Source of the DNA: Oreohelix idahoensis
Lineage: Eukaryota; Mollusca; Gastropoda; Stylommatophora; Oreohelicidae
NCBI GenBank assembly: GCA_024509875.1
Contig: JAMPIV010011353.1
Coordinates: 264,843 to 328,842, forward strand
Length of the DNA stretch: 64,000 nt
Reading direction: 5' to 3'
In this document: one piece after another, positions 11,381-26,280 of the stretch
Layout: each line of letters opens with the position of its first letter
Numbering within the stretch: position 1 is the stretch's first letter
The notes under the pieces: generated by a model
Seen by the model: the letters and a program-made list of their open reading frames with translations, nothing else
Told to the model about the DNA's origin: nothing
Databases searched by the model: none
Made by a program: the position numbers and the translations under genes

Positions 11381-12760
11381 TCGTTACTCTTGTTAAATTC
11401 TATTCCTCTATATTTATTTTATTCCTATCATCGATGACTTACAATTAGTATTTATGCTCTATCTATCTCCAAAGCTAAATTAACACATAACGAGTTATTA
11501 ATATTGTCTTAATATATAAACTTAAAATTATCTTTAGATACCAACAGTTAAAAGCTAGATATACTACGCTAACAAATGTGAATTAAATTTAAGTTTGCTT
11601 GCACGCGTGCTCACCCATGAAAAAGCGACAATTTCGAGTCGCGTGGTGGTGACATGAGTCTTCAAATTATCGGGAACACGAACGGTGCATCCGATTAGGA
11701 CAAAACATGGTTCGTCTATAACTGATATTAGAATCTGTTGTACTCGATGGTTACAACGTATAGGTAAATAGCTACTAACCCGTTTTAATTTTGATTGTTT
11801 GTTCTAATATTAAAATATTTCTTTGATTATTTCTTTAAATATTTCCGCAGTGGTCGAATATTTCTCACTGTTATATAGAAGTAAACTGGTGATGCAGTCA
11901 GTTATATCACAGCTTTGGTCGTTGGTGTGCGTTTCCTCAAACACAGTGTATACAGGTTTTTGAAGACCACCGTATAACAACACATCACCATATGTCACTT
12001 TATCTTTCTTGGTTAACATAGATTGTACAGGGTTAAATATTTTAGAAAAGTTGTGCCCCCACTGATCGGGTACAGAATACTTTATTATAGAACAACGTGT
12101 CTCAAACGGTTTAGTCTAAGAACCCTATGATGTCTTACAAATTATTGAGGTCCCAGAGATCTTTTGTAGATAAGAGATGTACCGAGAGGATATGACAATA
12201 TTAAAGAAGGTGTTCGATTATAAGGAACATAGTGTTCACCTCGCTGACCCCCAAATAGGCTTTCGGCGTACCATATTTTGAGAATCACCGTTCGTATGTC
12301 TTTCTTTATTCAGCTGAAAATAGCATTCGGATTCTTTCACCCTACCAATTAGACACCTGATTCTGGTTAACTTTAAAGCGAGATATTCTAACAGAATCTT
12401 TAACTACAAACCTAGTCATTTACAAGGTATAGCTCCCACCTTTTTGTGAATCCAACATAATTTATTTCGTGTCTACATTACAACCAAGTTATATATTTCA
12501 AAACCAAACAACAACCAGTAATCACCCCCTTTTACGCGAACCCAACTTAGAACACATGGATAATCGATAAGAAGCCATCGTTTTGCCGTGTTAGCGCCCG
12601 TGTGGGATATGGTAATGTACTAGCGATCCGGTAATATCGCGGTCTTGATTACAAAGCACATGAAAAACAACCAAGGTGAGTTGTCTTTTTGGTTTGTAAC
12701 TAAGAAATAAATTTAAAAAAGAAAATATAAATATTGTGTACACCACACAAGGTCAAAATT

Positions 12761-12762
<2 letters not shown>
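11381..12762. other. Left-arm interior, mostly unidentified
   Basis: Apart from one copy of a short repeated module (about 11,866-11,945), I recognise nothing. The module resembles a fragment of LINE reverse transcriptase read on the minus strand, with an ITSLLLYNSEKYS-like segment. It recurs near 13,538-13,612 and 15,047-15,113. Confidence 0.5.

Positions 12763-12763
<1 letters not shown>

Positions 12764-12855
<92 letters not shown>
12764..12855. repeat. (TA)n microsatellite, left arm
   Basis: About 45 TA dinucleotides. The mirror tract in the right arm is roughly 80 units long, so the tract length changed after the arms separated. Open frames of alternating Tyr-Ile through it are spurious. 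Confidence 0.95.
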
Positions 12856-13366
12856 CATATATAGCATATATAGTATGTTGTAACGGAACAACGGATAATT
12901 TCTTGTTGCCCTAAGACGCCGGAAGGCGTAATGGCCACAGACTGCTTGTTCGGTCGACGGCTAAGGATGGAAGAAGAAGAAGATTAGTCTGTTGTAGAAA
13001 AGTACCTACCACGGTCTTACATGCTCTCTGTCTGGATGTGTATGACATGAAAACCAATTTCTTTTATAAAAAATTCTAGTACAAATATGTTTCTGCGAAA
13101 AACCGAAAGCTAACGGTTTTTTGTTCGACGGTGAAACCTGCTAACCTCGTTACGCCAATGTTTAATTACGACGCAACTGTATTTGTCTAATTACTCGTCT
13201 GATCGGAAAATGTTTCGTACCATATAAGATCGAATGACAGACGAGCGTGCGTGTGTTTCAGAGATCTGCGCGTACGGTATTGTGCGTAAATAACGGGATC
13301 GATAGGCAATTTCATTTCGGGGCATGTTTAATTACTGTGCAGGTGTGTTTGCTTAATCGGTCCCTT

Positions 13367-13442
13367 GGTTCGATCCCCAGATCGGTAGGCCACCTCCTGT
13401 CGACCCAGCCCCAAAAAGGCGGCCGGCGTATGACTGCCGACG
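13367..13442 (+). mobile_element. SINE S1 fragment private to the left arm
   Basis: B box GGTTCGATCCCC (13,367-13,378) is followed by the S1 body with CTGTCGACCCAGCCCC and GGCGGCCGGCGTA. The mirror position in the right arm (near 17,140) has instead a short unrelated stretch between the same flanks. The fragment was therefore inserted in this arm, or replaced in the other, after the palindrome formed. The A-box half is absent. Confidence 0.65.
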
Positions 13443-14339
13443 GTATAATTTACACAGATACCTCGCAAACGTGTCCAAATATTCAGAACCCATGTCTTTG
13501 TTACAATGCTCGCTTATCGAGAAGAGGAAGAATATTTCTCACTGTCATATAGAAGTAAACTGGTGATGGAGTCGGTTATATCGCAGCTTTGGTCGTTAAT
13601 GTGCGTTTCCTCATAAAATCACTATTTGTTATCTGTAATTTTTAAAATAGTTTTTTGTAAAGCCATTATTTATATAATATTGTGTATTCGTAAGCAATAA
13701 CAGGAGATTTTTGTGTGTTTCATACAAGTTTAGGTATAGGTACACTACGCAAAAGTGGTTTCAGCAGAACATTGTAGTCTTGTTACAAACAGCAAGCTGA
13801 TTTATAAGTAAATTTATCATTTTTATATGAAGGAGGTGTGTTATTATCGTTTACATGAATATAACAACCGAGTTGTTCCAAACCCTTCAGGCAACTATGT
13901 TACTACTTGACTTGAGACGAAGGAGTTTTTTCTTTTTATAAACACTCTTTAGTGAATCCCCCTTTGCCTAAGCGCTATAGAATAAAGAGGAAAATAAAAA
14001 ACTAATTGAAAACACAACACGCACGTGGTTGCACCCTCCCTTGTTTTGGAACCAGATCGATGGCCCCACAAAACAGCGCATGTAAATTTCTGTTCACGTC
14101 ACTAGAGCAAAACACAATCGAACAATAGTAGAAACTCACAAAAGAAACGTTCCTTCGTTCATATGTTCGAATTCGCTACTTAAGGTTTTCACTTTTTTAA
14201 TTTTTTTTAAATTTTTTTATTTTTTATTTTACAAGTGCGGCGTGTGGTGATAGGTTTTATATTGTCTCCCAATCGTGCCAAACAGGAGGCGACCATGGAA
14301 ATATAGTGCATTAAATAAATAGAAATATGCCTGTGAGGT
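13443..14339. other. Left-arm interior with one copy of the RT-like module
   Basis: The second copy of the repeated LINE RT-like module lies at about 13,538-13,612. The remainder is AT-rich and unassigned. Confidence 0.45.
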
Positions 14340-14482
14340 GATAGAAATACCCATGTGAATTGATAGAAATATGCCCTCGAGATGATAGAAATATGCCCTC
14401 AAGATGGCAGAAATATGCCCTCGAGATGATAGAAATATGCTCTCGAGATGACAGAAATATGCCCTCGAGATGATAGAAATGT
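14340..14482 (-). repeat. 22-bp minisatellite, left arm
   Basis: On the minus strand about six units of CATATTTCTATCATCTCGAG-like sequence with a 22-bp period. Three units make a 66-bp (22-codon) superperiod, which explains the repetitive 105-aa open frame at this site. Mirror copy at 16,089-16,245. Confidence 0.85.
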
Positions 14483-15044
14483 GACCACCGGTTTTGGTAG
14501 AAAACTTTAGATATAATTCACCAAAGTATTTTCGCACGTGTATCAAAGGATGGTCTCGGTAAAACTTACAGCGGCGACCTTCAGTCCACTCTCCATCGGT
14601 ACAAGTAATGCATCACTTCTTGTCATGTACACCCAGTTAGTGGAAACAATGGAAGTCATCTTCAACAAGGTATGAGCGCGAGTGTAAGTCATCTTCAACG
14701 AGGTACGAGCGCGAGTGTCTGTCGTTATTACACAGTCTCTTCAGTAAAATATGAACGTGAGTGTCTGGTCGTCGGTCTTCCATTTAAAGAGTTGTGTAGA
14801 TTTAGTAATTATTGTGGAGGTTCACTTTTTCCTACCCGCTATAGAATAAAGAAGAAAACCCAACTAGATACTCCTTAGTGTTACAAGTTCTAATCAAGTC
14901 AATATCGAGGTCAGTTTCAACCATTTTAAGAAAAGCCAACACGCACGTGCTTTTTTCCACTCTTTGTTAAAATTCGATCGATGGTCTGCGCTCTCTAGGT
15001 GGAAGGTATTGAGCCTTCTTTCTTGCTTAGCATAGATTGTTCAT

Positions 15045-15235
15045 GTCTCACTGTCATATAGAAGTAAACTGATGATACAAGCGTTATATATTGCAGCTTT
15101 GGTCATCGTTGCGAGTTTGGAGTTTCACCTAATCCGTGATGTGAGGCAGGCAAAGGTAGCTGCAGCTTTGTTAATGAGACTAGTAATTTCTGCTGCCAGA
15201 GAGAGTTTGTCATTGCTGATATACACAAGGTATGT
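15045..15235 (-). pseudogene. LINE reverse transcriptase C-terminal fragment, left of centre
   Basis: Minus-strand translation gives a LSLATEI...AAATFACLTSRIW-like segment and a KAAIYNAC...LLLYDSE-like segment. These resemble the thumb/C-terminal region of RTE-type LINE reverse transcriptases. It is decayed and short, and pairs with 15,372-15,565. Confidence 0.55.
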
Positions 15236-15244
15236 GTGATGCAC

Positions 15245-15361
15245 GTAGTGTTAAGTCAGCCGCCCTGATGCTGTAATCAGCATCGGGCCGGCCTCCTTAA
15301 CCGTTCCAGAGTTCCTCTGGTGCCCAGTTAAAACTGGGTCTGCCCTGCCGGGTTGTGTGCG
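15245..15361. other. Palindrome centre: 117-bp spacer with SINE S1-like fragment and hairpin
   Basis: The spacer holds a perfect short hairpin GATGCTG-TAAT-CAGCATC (about 15,262-15,280). Next to it, about 15,285-15,357 resembles the S1 SINE body on the minus strand: GGCCGGCCTCCTTAA, then CTCTGGTGCCCAGTT, then ACTGGGTC. No gene is present. Confidence 0.65.
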
Positions 15362-15371
15362 GTGCATCACA

Positions 15372-15565
15372 CATACCTTGTGTATATCAGCAATGACAAA
15401 CTCTCTCTGGCCACAGAAATTACTAGTCTCATTAACAAAGCTGCAGCTACCTTTGCCTGCCTCACATCACGGATTTGGTGAAACTCCAAACTCGCAACGA
15501 TGACCAAAGCGGCAATATATAACGCCTGTAACATCAGTTTACTTCTATATGACAGTGAGATCTGA
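15372..15565 (+). pseudogene. LINE reverse transcriptase C-terminal fragment, right of centre
   Basis: Plus-strand translation shows NDKLSLATEITSLINK and AAATFACLTSRIW, then after a stop KLATMTKAAIYNAC and LLLYDSE. The family pattern is RTE-type LINE RT near its C-terminus. It is the mirror of 15,045-15,235. A further degraded piece may continue toward 16,025. Confidence 0.6.
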
Positions 15566-16088
15566 ACAATCTATGCTAAGCAAGAAAGAAGGCTCAATAC
15601 CTTCCACCTCGAGAGCGCAGACCATCGATCGAATTTTAACAAAGAGTGATAAAAAGCACGTGCGTGTTGGCTTTTCTTAAAATGGTTGAAACTGACCTCG
15701 ATATTGACCCGATTAGAACTTGTAACACTAAGGAGTATCTAGTTGGGTTTTCCTCTTTATTCTATAGCGGGTAGGAAAAAGTGAACCTCCACAATAACTA
15801 CCCAATCTACACAACTCTTTAAATGGAAGACCGACGACCAGACACTCACGTTCATACTTTACTGAAGAGACGGTATTATAACGACAGACACTCGCGCTCG
15901 TACCTCGTTGAAGATGACTTACATTGTTTCCACTAACTGGGTGTACATGACAAGAAGTGATGCAATACTTGTACCGATGGAGAGTGGACTGAAGGTCGCC
16001 GCTGTAAGTTTTACCGAGACCATCCTTTGATACACGTGCGAAAATACTTTGGTGAATTATATCTAAAGCTTTCTACCAAAACCGGTGG

Positions 16089-16245
16089 TCACATTTCTAT
16101 CATCTCGAGGGCATATTTCTGTCATCTCGAGGGCATATTTTTATCATCTCGAGGGCATATTTCTGTCATCTCGAGGGCATATTTCTATCATCTCGAGGGC
16201 ATATTTCTATCAATTCACATGGATATTTCTATCACATCACAGGGA
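16089..16245 (+). repeat. 22-bp minisatellite, right arm
   Basis: About seven units of CATATTTCTRTCATCTCGAG-like sequence, period 22 bp, mirror of 14,340-14,482. The open frames across it are repeat artefacts. Confidence 0.85.
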
Positions 16246-19194
<2,949 letters not shown>

Positions 19195-19989
19195 GATACG
19201 CCGGTACCCATTAACAGAAAAACAGATTCTCGCCTCTGTGTTAGACGAGACCTTGTTTGGGCTAGTCGAGTGTGACATTCATGTCCCTGACTCCCTAAAA
19301 GACCTATTCTCGGAAATGACGCCCATTTTTAATAACGTCGACGTCACGAGAGAAGATATTGGGTCTTTCATGCGGGAATACGCCGACAAACATAAACTTC
19401 AGACTACCGCCAGGCGGACGTTGATCGGAAGTTATGTGGGCAAAAAGGTTCTGTAGTTATGTGAGACGGACACAGACAGCCTTTACTTGACCCTTAGCGC
19501 GAATAACTTAGCGGACGTTGTTAAGCCCGCTATGCGACGCGAATTTTATAGCTCCTACCACCAATGGTTCCCCGCCGAAGTATGTCCCGACCATAGACCC
19601 GACTTTGTAGCTAGCGAGGGTAAAACGCGCGCCCTTTGTCAAAAATGCCGCGCTCAAAAATTATTCGACAAACGCACACCGGGCCTTTTTAAAAATTAGA
19701 ATACGAAGGCAGCGGAATGATTTCGCTGTGCAGCAAGACGTATCACTGTTTTGGGGACTATGACAAAACAACCACCAAAGGACTCAACAAACACAACAAC
19801 AAAGTAGACAAATACACATTCTTAGAAGTCCTCAACACACAACAAGCACAGGGCGGGAAAAAATATTGGTTTCCGTGCACACAAATCCTCCATCTACACC
19901 TAGAACAACACCGCAACGCCCTATCTTACTTCTACATCAAACGACAGGTACACCCCGACAACGTCACCACCTCGCCCCTCAACGTCTAA
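19195..19989 (+). pseudogene. DNA polymerase type B (protein-primed, Polinton-like), right-arm remnant
   Basis: Mirror of the left-arm remnant. The segment with VECDIHVPDSLKD and REDIGSFMREYAD runs to a TAG at 19,454-19,456. Then comes motif C with DTDS at 19,469-19,480, followed by EFYSSYHQWFPAEVCPD and ISLCSKTYHCFGDYDK, with a frame break near 19,697. The finger/palm region with motif B is absent between GSYVGKK and motif C. Compared with the left arm, the A/T run near 19,640 is one base shorter here, so the frame stays open to about 19,697. Family-B polymerases of Polintons are usually over 1,000 residues; only about 260 codons remain. Confidence 0.8.
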
Positions 19990-20429
19990 ACTGTCTTCCA
20001 CTCCAACACACAATACATCTCCCTTCCCAAATACTATCTCTCTACCGCCCCAAACACCATATCGCACACACAACACCTCTCTATTTCTTACGACGTGACG
20101 ACACCCCTCAAGGTCTGGCCTGGAACTGTACCCCGGTGTTATATTATATTTCTTACTGTGATAATGTTACTACTGTAACACCTCCCATCTTCCAATATAA
20201 ATATGTATATAACAAAGTATATGTAACTATGTGTTTTTTGTCAATTGTACATACTCATGTAATGTTAAAAAATACTATATATGTACTCCTATATATTACC
20301 ATATATGCTCCTATATGTTTTGTTACTACAAAACAGTATTTGAAAAATAAAAATATATTAACTAACATTCATATTTTGTTACCTATATATAACTGTTCGT
20401 ATAACTGTTGTAAAATATGTATGTTAATA
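19990..20429. other. Downstream of polymerase remnant, AT-rich
   Basis: A 190-codon open frame (19,866-20,438) runs across this region out of frame with the polymerase segment, and its composition follows the repeat-rich DNA. I do not regard it as a gene. Confidence 0.4.
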
Positions 20430-20805
20430 TATGTCTAAATATATCTTCCTATTATCTAAATATAGCATCTAAATATATCGTCTTCTTGTTATGTAAATAT
20501 ATCATCTAAATATCTCCTCTTTCTGTTATCTAAAAGTCTTCTTGTTGTCTAAATATATCGTCTTCTCGTTGTCTAAATATAACGTCTAACTGTTATCCTG
20601 TATGTCTACTTTTTGTATGTCTAAATATATATTGTCTAACTGTTATCTAAATATATCGTCTAACTATTCGTATAACTGTTGTAAAATATATATGTTTTAA
20701 ATATGTGTCTATAAATATCGTCTTCGTGTTGTCTAAATATATCCTCTTCTTGTTATCTAAAAATATCTTCCTATTATCTAAATATATTACTATATAAAAA
20801 GTCAT
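20430..20805 (-). repeat. AT-rich degenerate repeats, right arm
   Basis: Mirror of 9,630-10,190 with GTCTAAATATA, TCTTCTTGTTATC and related units. Confidence 0.7.
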
Positions 20806-20949
20806 GCTCCTCCTCGTCTTCAGTCTAAATATAACCTCTCCTTGTTATCTAAAACAACATATATTACTATATAAAAAGTCATGCGCCTCCTCGTTATCTC
20901 AAGTCTTCCTATTATCGTCTAAATATAACCTCTTCTTGTTATCTAAAAA

Positions 20950-22012
20950 ACCGCCATCTTGCGCCTCCACCGCGCCTGCACATTTTCCTTTTATAAAAAG
21001 TCACCCCCGCCATCTTGCGCCTACAACCCACCTCCAGAATACTACCTAAGTTGGCTATTATATAATAAAAACAACACATACAACAACAATAATATATTAC
21101 TATATAAAACGTCATCCCTTCCTCCTGAGCTCCACCGGTGCTCCTCCTGATTTTCCTTATATAACACGTCATCCCGCCATCTTGCGCCATATATACACTT
21201 CTTGTTATCTCAAGTCCGCCATCTTGCGCCTCCACCGCGCCTGCACATTTTCCTTATATAAAAAGTCACCCCCGCCATCTTGCGTCTTCATCCCACCTCC
21301 AGAATACTACCTAAGTTGGCTATGATATACTAAAAACAACACATACAACAACAATAATATATTACTATATAAAAAGTCATCCCCTCCTCCTGAGCTCCAC
21401 CGGGCCTGCACATTTTCCTTATATAAAAAATCACCCCGGCCATCTTGCGCCATATACGCCTTCTTGTTATCTCAAGTCCGCCATCTTGCGCCTCCACCGC
21501 CCTTGCACATTTTCCTTATATAAAAAGTCATGTACCAACGCCTGATGCTCCACCTGTGCAATGAGTATTTCCTTATATAAAAAGTCATGCACCAACGCCT
21601 GATGCTCCACCTGCGCAATGAGTATTTTCTTATATAAAAAGTCATGTACCAACGCCTGATGCTCCACCTGCGCAATGAGTATTTCCTTATATAAAAAAGT
21701 CATGTGCCAACGCCTGATGCTCCACCTGCGCAATGGGTATTTCCTTATATAAAATGTCATGTACCAACTCCTGATGCTCCACCCGCACATTTTCCTTATA
21801 TAAAAAGTCATGTAATACAACAACCTACTTATCTCCCCTTATTAAACAACACACCCGTCACTATCGAACACATTTATTGCTATATAACAAGTCATACGCC
21901 GCCGCCTGGGAACGCCGCCGCCTGAAATCGATCGAGTATTTTGCTATATAAAAGTCATGCGCCGCCGTCTGCGCCTGCGGAATTTTTCCTATATAAAAAG
22001 TCACGCGACAGC
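20950..22012 (-). promoter_or_regulatory. Inward-facing iterated TATA / AAGATGGCG modules, right terminus
   Basis: On the minus strand the same TTTTTATATAAGGAAAATG and GCAAGATGGCGG modules recur from the terminus inward, including 57-bp units at about 21,520-21,800. The symmetry gives both ends of the element the same potential promoter array. Confidence 0.45.
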
Positions 22013-22046
22013 AGAATGCGACCTAAGTTGCGCATCCCCTACTACT

Positions 22047-22052
22047 AGCATT
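22047..22052 (+). repeat. Right 6-bp target-site duplication AGCATT
   Basis: Exact copy of 8,582-8,587, followed by the rest of tandem unit three (to 22,098). Confidence 0.85.
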
Positions 22053-22098
22053 GTCTCTTCTGGACAAATCTGCTATCGTACACGGGCAAAAATGAAAC

Positions 22099-23395
22099 TG
22101 TTACACACAGATTCTTTTGTTGGCAATATTTATATAAACATTTATAGAGATATAGAAATATCTATCTGTCTGTTGGACACTTTTTCTTTGTTAGTCAAAG
22201 GTACATAACCCTTGATTTCGTTGATGGTACATTTTATTATGTTTGTTACCTTCTCATTTGTTTAATGACGTCGGCCCATCTTGAGTTGAACTCTGGGGGT
22301 CACGCGCTCTGCGCATGTGTAGTATAGAGTGAGTCGGAGAGACTTCCGCCATGGTCGTCTGGTTTTTGCTGCCCGGACTTATGTCCGTCGCATTTTGTGC
22401 TCTGTGTAATTCTAGGGGAAATGTCGTCGTCTGCTGTATGACTATTACGACTATAATCTTCCCCAGAATATATTCTCTACGCCTAAGGATGGCGGGTGCC
22501 TTTTTTTGCTAGTGTTTTCTAGGACATTAAGGTATGAAAGACTACTTATGCACTTTCATTATGTCTAGTTTTGCAGCCAGAGATATGGCCTGCATATGTG
22601 AGTGCTGAACTATTTATTTGACGACGCTTCTGTTAGCAGCACCTGTATTTATTATACACATCGCATTAGAAACAATTTATCTACACAGCATTATTCATGT
22701 TTATGAACAGAGCCCTTTTCCATAAGCTTCTTTACGCATCTTCGCAGTGAGCGACGCTCACTGGGGGACGGAAGCCATTTTTAGGATCTCATTCTTGCCT
22801 AGCGGATCATCACCAGAGAACAGGAATGCCTTATTACCTGATGATGGTACGGAGACCTATCTACTATGGTAACCCACTATTGTGGTTTAAAGATGATCGT
22901 TATAAAGCCTGCTGGTTTACGGCTTGTAATTCTTTGACAGAAGAGGCGCTGTCAAGGACCCATTGATTATATATATTTGATAACGTTAGCTGACGAGACC
23001 AGTAAGTTAGGCTTGAAACCAAATGCCACTAGAGCCAGTGACTAGCTATTATCGTTCTATTGTACCAGCATTCTACATTAATGCCCATTCGATGTTGTAG
23101 ACCATTTTGTCAAGCATGTGATGTTGTTGCCAACCTTGTTCCAGTGACTGTAATCATGTCATCAGAGTTTGCGTCCATTAAATGTATGAAATTATCTACA
23201 GTTGTTCCAGACGTCATTGACTTTTATACATGAGTGAGTGAGTGTATTATTATTTGTCAACTACACCGAATAGTACCACCCATTCACATAACGCATTTCC
23301 ATTCTCACTCGATATAAATACTGTCCATTGTCAGGGAATCAATACTTTGTGGACAAGGTATGCCCAACTCTGTGTCGGTTCGAGTTGACCATTAT
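22099..23395 (+). repeat. 5' LTR (copy B) of element 1, minimum extent
   Basis: It starts TGTTACACACAG and matches copy C (41,261 on) and copy A. It lacks about 9 bases near its start relative to copy C. Homology with copy A continues to about 23,395, past the point where copy C is cut off. The true end, and hence the primer-binding site, is not fixed; it may lie nearer 24,480. Confidence 0.8.
23313..23336 (+). promoter_or_regulatory. LTR core promoter: TATAAATA plus TTGTCAGGG
   Basis: TATAAATA at 23,313-23,320 with TTGTCAGGG at 23,328-23,336. The pair is conserved in copy C (42,485 and 42,500) and also in the LTR of element 2 (57,053 and 57,071). That supports a real start-site module. Confidence 0.55.
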
Positions 23396-24667
23396 AACAT
23401 ATCACCCGATCCTTCTACATTCTACCTGTATCAACATGAAGTCTACACTTATCATCGTGGGTGACAGTGATACATAAAGAATTCAGTTGTATCAACTTGG
23501 TGGCCAGATCCTGGGTCTAACCTTCACAGTTTGTAATATTTGCAAGTCTACTGCTGTTGATTTCCTGACGCCTGATACAACACACACCAACAGTCGATGT
23601 CAACATTTTGCCACGTGACCTGTCCTGTCAAGCAGATGCAGTAACTAGGTCAGCGCTTGTGGAACAGACATTGTTTACATCATACAGACAGTCTACACAT
23701 CAAGTTTCAAGCATTCATTTAACTTTTTTGGAAAGAAGTGCAGTGCGAGCAAAGTCAGAAGTCCTACGTGCGTTAGTTATAGGAACCATCAACGGTGGAT
23801 CTTCCTGTACTGCTCTATATTTAACTTTGTAATAGTTAAAGCCAGAATAAAATATTTATTAAGTGGCAGTACTATTGTATTAGAATAACATCTGAGCCTT
23901 CTGTGCAACACATTCCATTACATTCCATTATATGATATAAATGTATTTATGTTTAAATGTTTACATGTAATATTGTTGTGTATATGTCCGCGGGTCGGTT
24001 GGGTAGGTGACTGTTATAAGATATACCACGTCATAGAGGTCTTAAAATAGCGTTCCGTAGGAGCAATTTTCTTAATTGAAAATTTGCATGCAACATTTGT
24101 TGCTATTTTTGTTAGTTGTGACGAGCTGTACAATCGTTGTTTTTGTAATATTTTTCTGTTTTTCAGTTTTGTTTTGATTTGTTTGTATTTGTAGGTCTCA
24201 TCTTTCCTTTCATTTAGTGGTATACACCATTTATATTTATACACTGTGACGTCATTTGTGTTGTTATTCCCTCGCAGTTGTCATCACAGGTTCTGTGATT
24301 ATTTTCTTTTGTTTTCCTATTTGTTTTATTTGATTCCTGCGAATGTTTTCATATTGTCTTTTATAATTGTCTTTTGTTTATGTTGTTGGTTGACATGCTA
24401 TTAGGTTTTCTGGTTGACATATGCTATTTATAGATATATTTGATCATGCACTATTAGCTGTGTAGTGCACTTGTGGTACAAAATCAACTGGTGATGGATA
24501 ATTATTATTATACCGTTGATTATACAAGACCTTATTAAAGGCTTGTTTCCCACAGAGATTGGGATAAAGTGAGCTGATTAATCAAGTTTACTAAGAACTT
24601 GTTTCTATTTACTTTGAAATAGATTGCATTGTTATTTCAGGTAACTAGTCACATATTATTAAACATT
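23396..24667 (+). other. Element 1 U5/leader region, noncoding
   Basis: Between the recognisable LTR part and the gag ATG. An AATAAA-type signal lies near 23,846. TGGTGATGGATAATT near 24,489 could be a primer-binding site, but I could not match it to a tRNA. Confidence 0.4.
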
Positions 24668-26280
24668 ATGTCGACTTTAGACTACTTTATCAAGCAAGGG
24701 ATAGCCTAGGGTAAAACTGAAGAGAGATTAGAAGAGTTTGCACTTACTCAGTTTGCCAAAGCACAAAAAGCTGAAGAGAAAAAGTTACAACAGGAAAGGG
24801 AGGCAGAAGAGAGAAAGATTCAAACACAGCTAGACAGAGAAGCTGAGGCTGAACAAAAGAGATTAGACAGAGAATCAGAAGAAAAAAAGATGCACATGCA
24901 GCTAGACAGAGAATCAGAAGAAAAAAAGATGCAAATGCAGTTAGATAGAGAATCAGAAGAAAAAAAGATGCAAATGCAGCGAGACAGAGAAGCTGAAAAT
25001 AAAAGAATAGAAGCTGAAGAAAGAAGAGAAAAAGCAGAGATGAACATGAACAGAAACTCTTAGCTCTTGAGATAGAGAAATTGAAATTGACAAATATGGG
25101 TAGTGTTAATCAGTCATCGAGTACTAATGGTAAACCTTCTACTTATAAGGTCAAGCTACCAGCGTACAATCCTTCCAGTGACGATATAACATTCTGGCCG
25201 GATAGATTTGAACGTTTTTGTCGAACTCATAATGTGGATAAATCACAATATGCTAATCAGTTATCAGAGAATTTGAAAGGTGATTCTCTGACTAGTTTAA
25301 GCTTGGTAGAGGAGGCTGATAAAGATAATTATGATGTTATTAGAGCAGCCTTGATAAAAAAATATCAAATGACGGAAGAAGGTTATCGTCTTTTTTTAAG
25401 ACGATGGTGCCTGAGACATGTGTAGAATTCTCAGAATTCATTACAAAAGCACGTCTTACATTTACACGATGGATTGAGTTATCCAAAACAGAAAAAAACA
25501 TATGAAGCACTTATGGACTTGTTGCTTAGAGACAAGATTATGTCTTCTATAAATAAACCATTCGTTTAATATCTACATGAGCGTAAACCCAAAACACTAA
25601 AACAAATGGAAGAATATTGTTCCCAATATGTCACTGCACACCCTGACGTGACTTTTGGCAACACTAAGATTAAGGAGAGTATGCCAGTTGCTTCAGCAAC
25701 ACCATACAATCCTAATTACTCACACAAATTTCAAGGAGCTCAAAATAGGTTTGATAAAAAGGGTAACTCCAATAGTTATCAAAATGAAGGTAACCAATCA
25801 TATCAGAGTTCTTCTTCGAAGAACTGGAGACGGGCTGACAGCCCTCGATACAGTGGTTGTCAAAACTATAGACATTTCCGCAGGGGAAGTCATAATAGGA
25901 ACTATCCAAGTTATCCAACATGGAGACAAACGAACCAAACTTACAGAGATTCTCATTATAATGAGCATGATAATTGTAACCATGAAAACTATGACTCAAA
26001 CCCAAATAGGGGTTACAATAGGGGAAACAATAATAATTGCAGAGGCAAAAATAATCGAGGTAGATCACAATACAAAAGACATAAATCACATTTCCAGGCA
26101 AACTCTGCACAGCAAGCGTCCCATGAAGCCTGTAATCAGACTAATAATAATAAATACTCTAATAATATGGCATGTTCTGTTTTTGATTTTGGGAGAGCAT
26201 CTCAGTGCCCCCAATGCAAAACATTATTTGAACCAACCACGATGTCTACTTTAAGTTGTGGCCACCCTCTTCCCGCTCTT
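24668..26280 (+). pseudogene. gag: Element 1 gag
   Basis: ATG at 24,668-24,670 opens an N-terminal coiled coil with a 13-residue repeat (DRESEEKKMQMQL type, 24,860-24,998, a 39-bp tandem). A capsid-like domain follows, including LPAYNPSSDDITFW near 25,160. Then comes an Asn/Gly/Arg-rich basic nucleocapsid region (25,700-26,150), ending in a Cys-rich CPQCKTLF...CGHP segment that may bind zinc in an atypical way. Breaks: TAG at 24,707-24,709, a frame shift near 25,040, a shift in the T run near 25,391, and TAA at 25,567-25,569. The end of the nested element's gag (36,310-36,375) resembles this C-terminus. Confidence 0.75.

Larger units (their letters stand above)
8588..15244 (+). repeat. Left arm of the giant inverted repeat
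   Basis: The arm pairs with 15,362-22,046 read on the opposite strand. Order from the terminus inward: terminal TATA-rich modules, 57-bp repeats, TATATTTAGAC-type AT repeats, polymerase B remnant (minus strand), a TA microsatellite, a 22-bp minisatellite and a LINE RT-like fragment. Differences private to this arm include a SINE fragment at 13,367-13,442 and a shorter TA tract. Confidence 0.9.

Noticed and set aside
12700..12938. Open frames of alternating Tyr and Ile (also 17,572-17,873 and 51,048-51,341)
   Set aside because: They are translations of TA dinucleotide tracts on either strand.
14229..14546. 105-aa repetitive open frame (and mirror 16,027-16,344) that could look like a repeat protein
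   Set aside because: A 22-bp minisatellite keeps all frames open with a 22-residue superperiod; there is no start context or conserved fold.
25655..26254. 199-aa open frame rich in Ile and Thr
   Set aside because: Shadow of the Asn/Arg-rich gag nucleocapsid region in the next frame.
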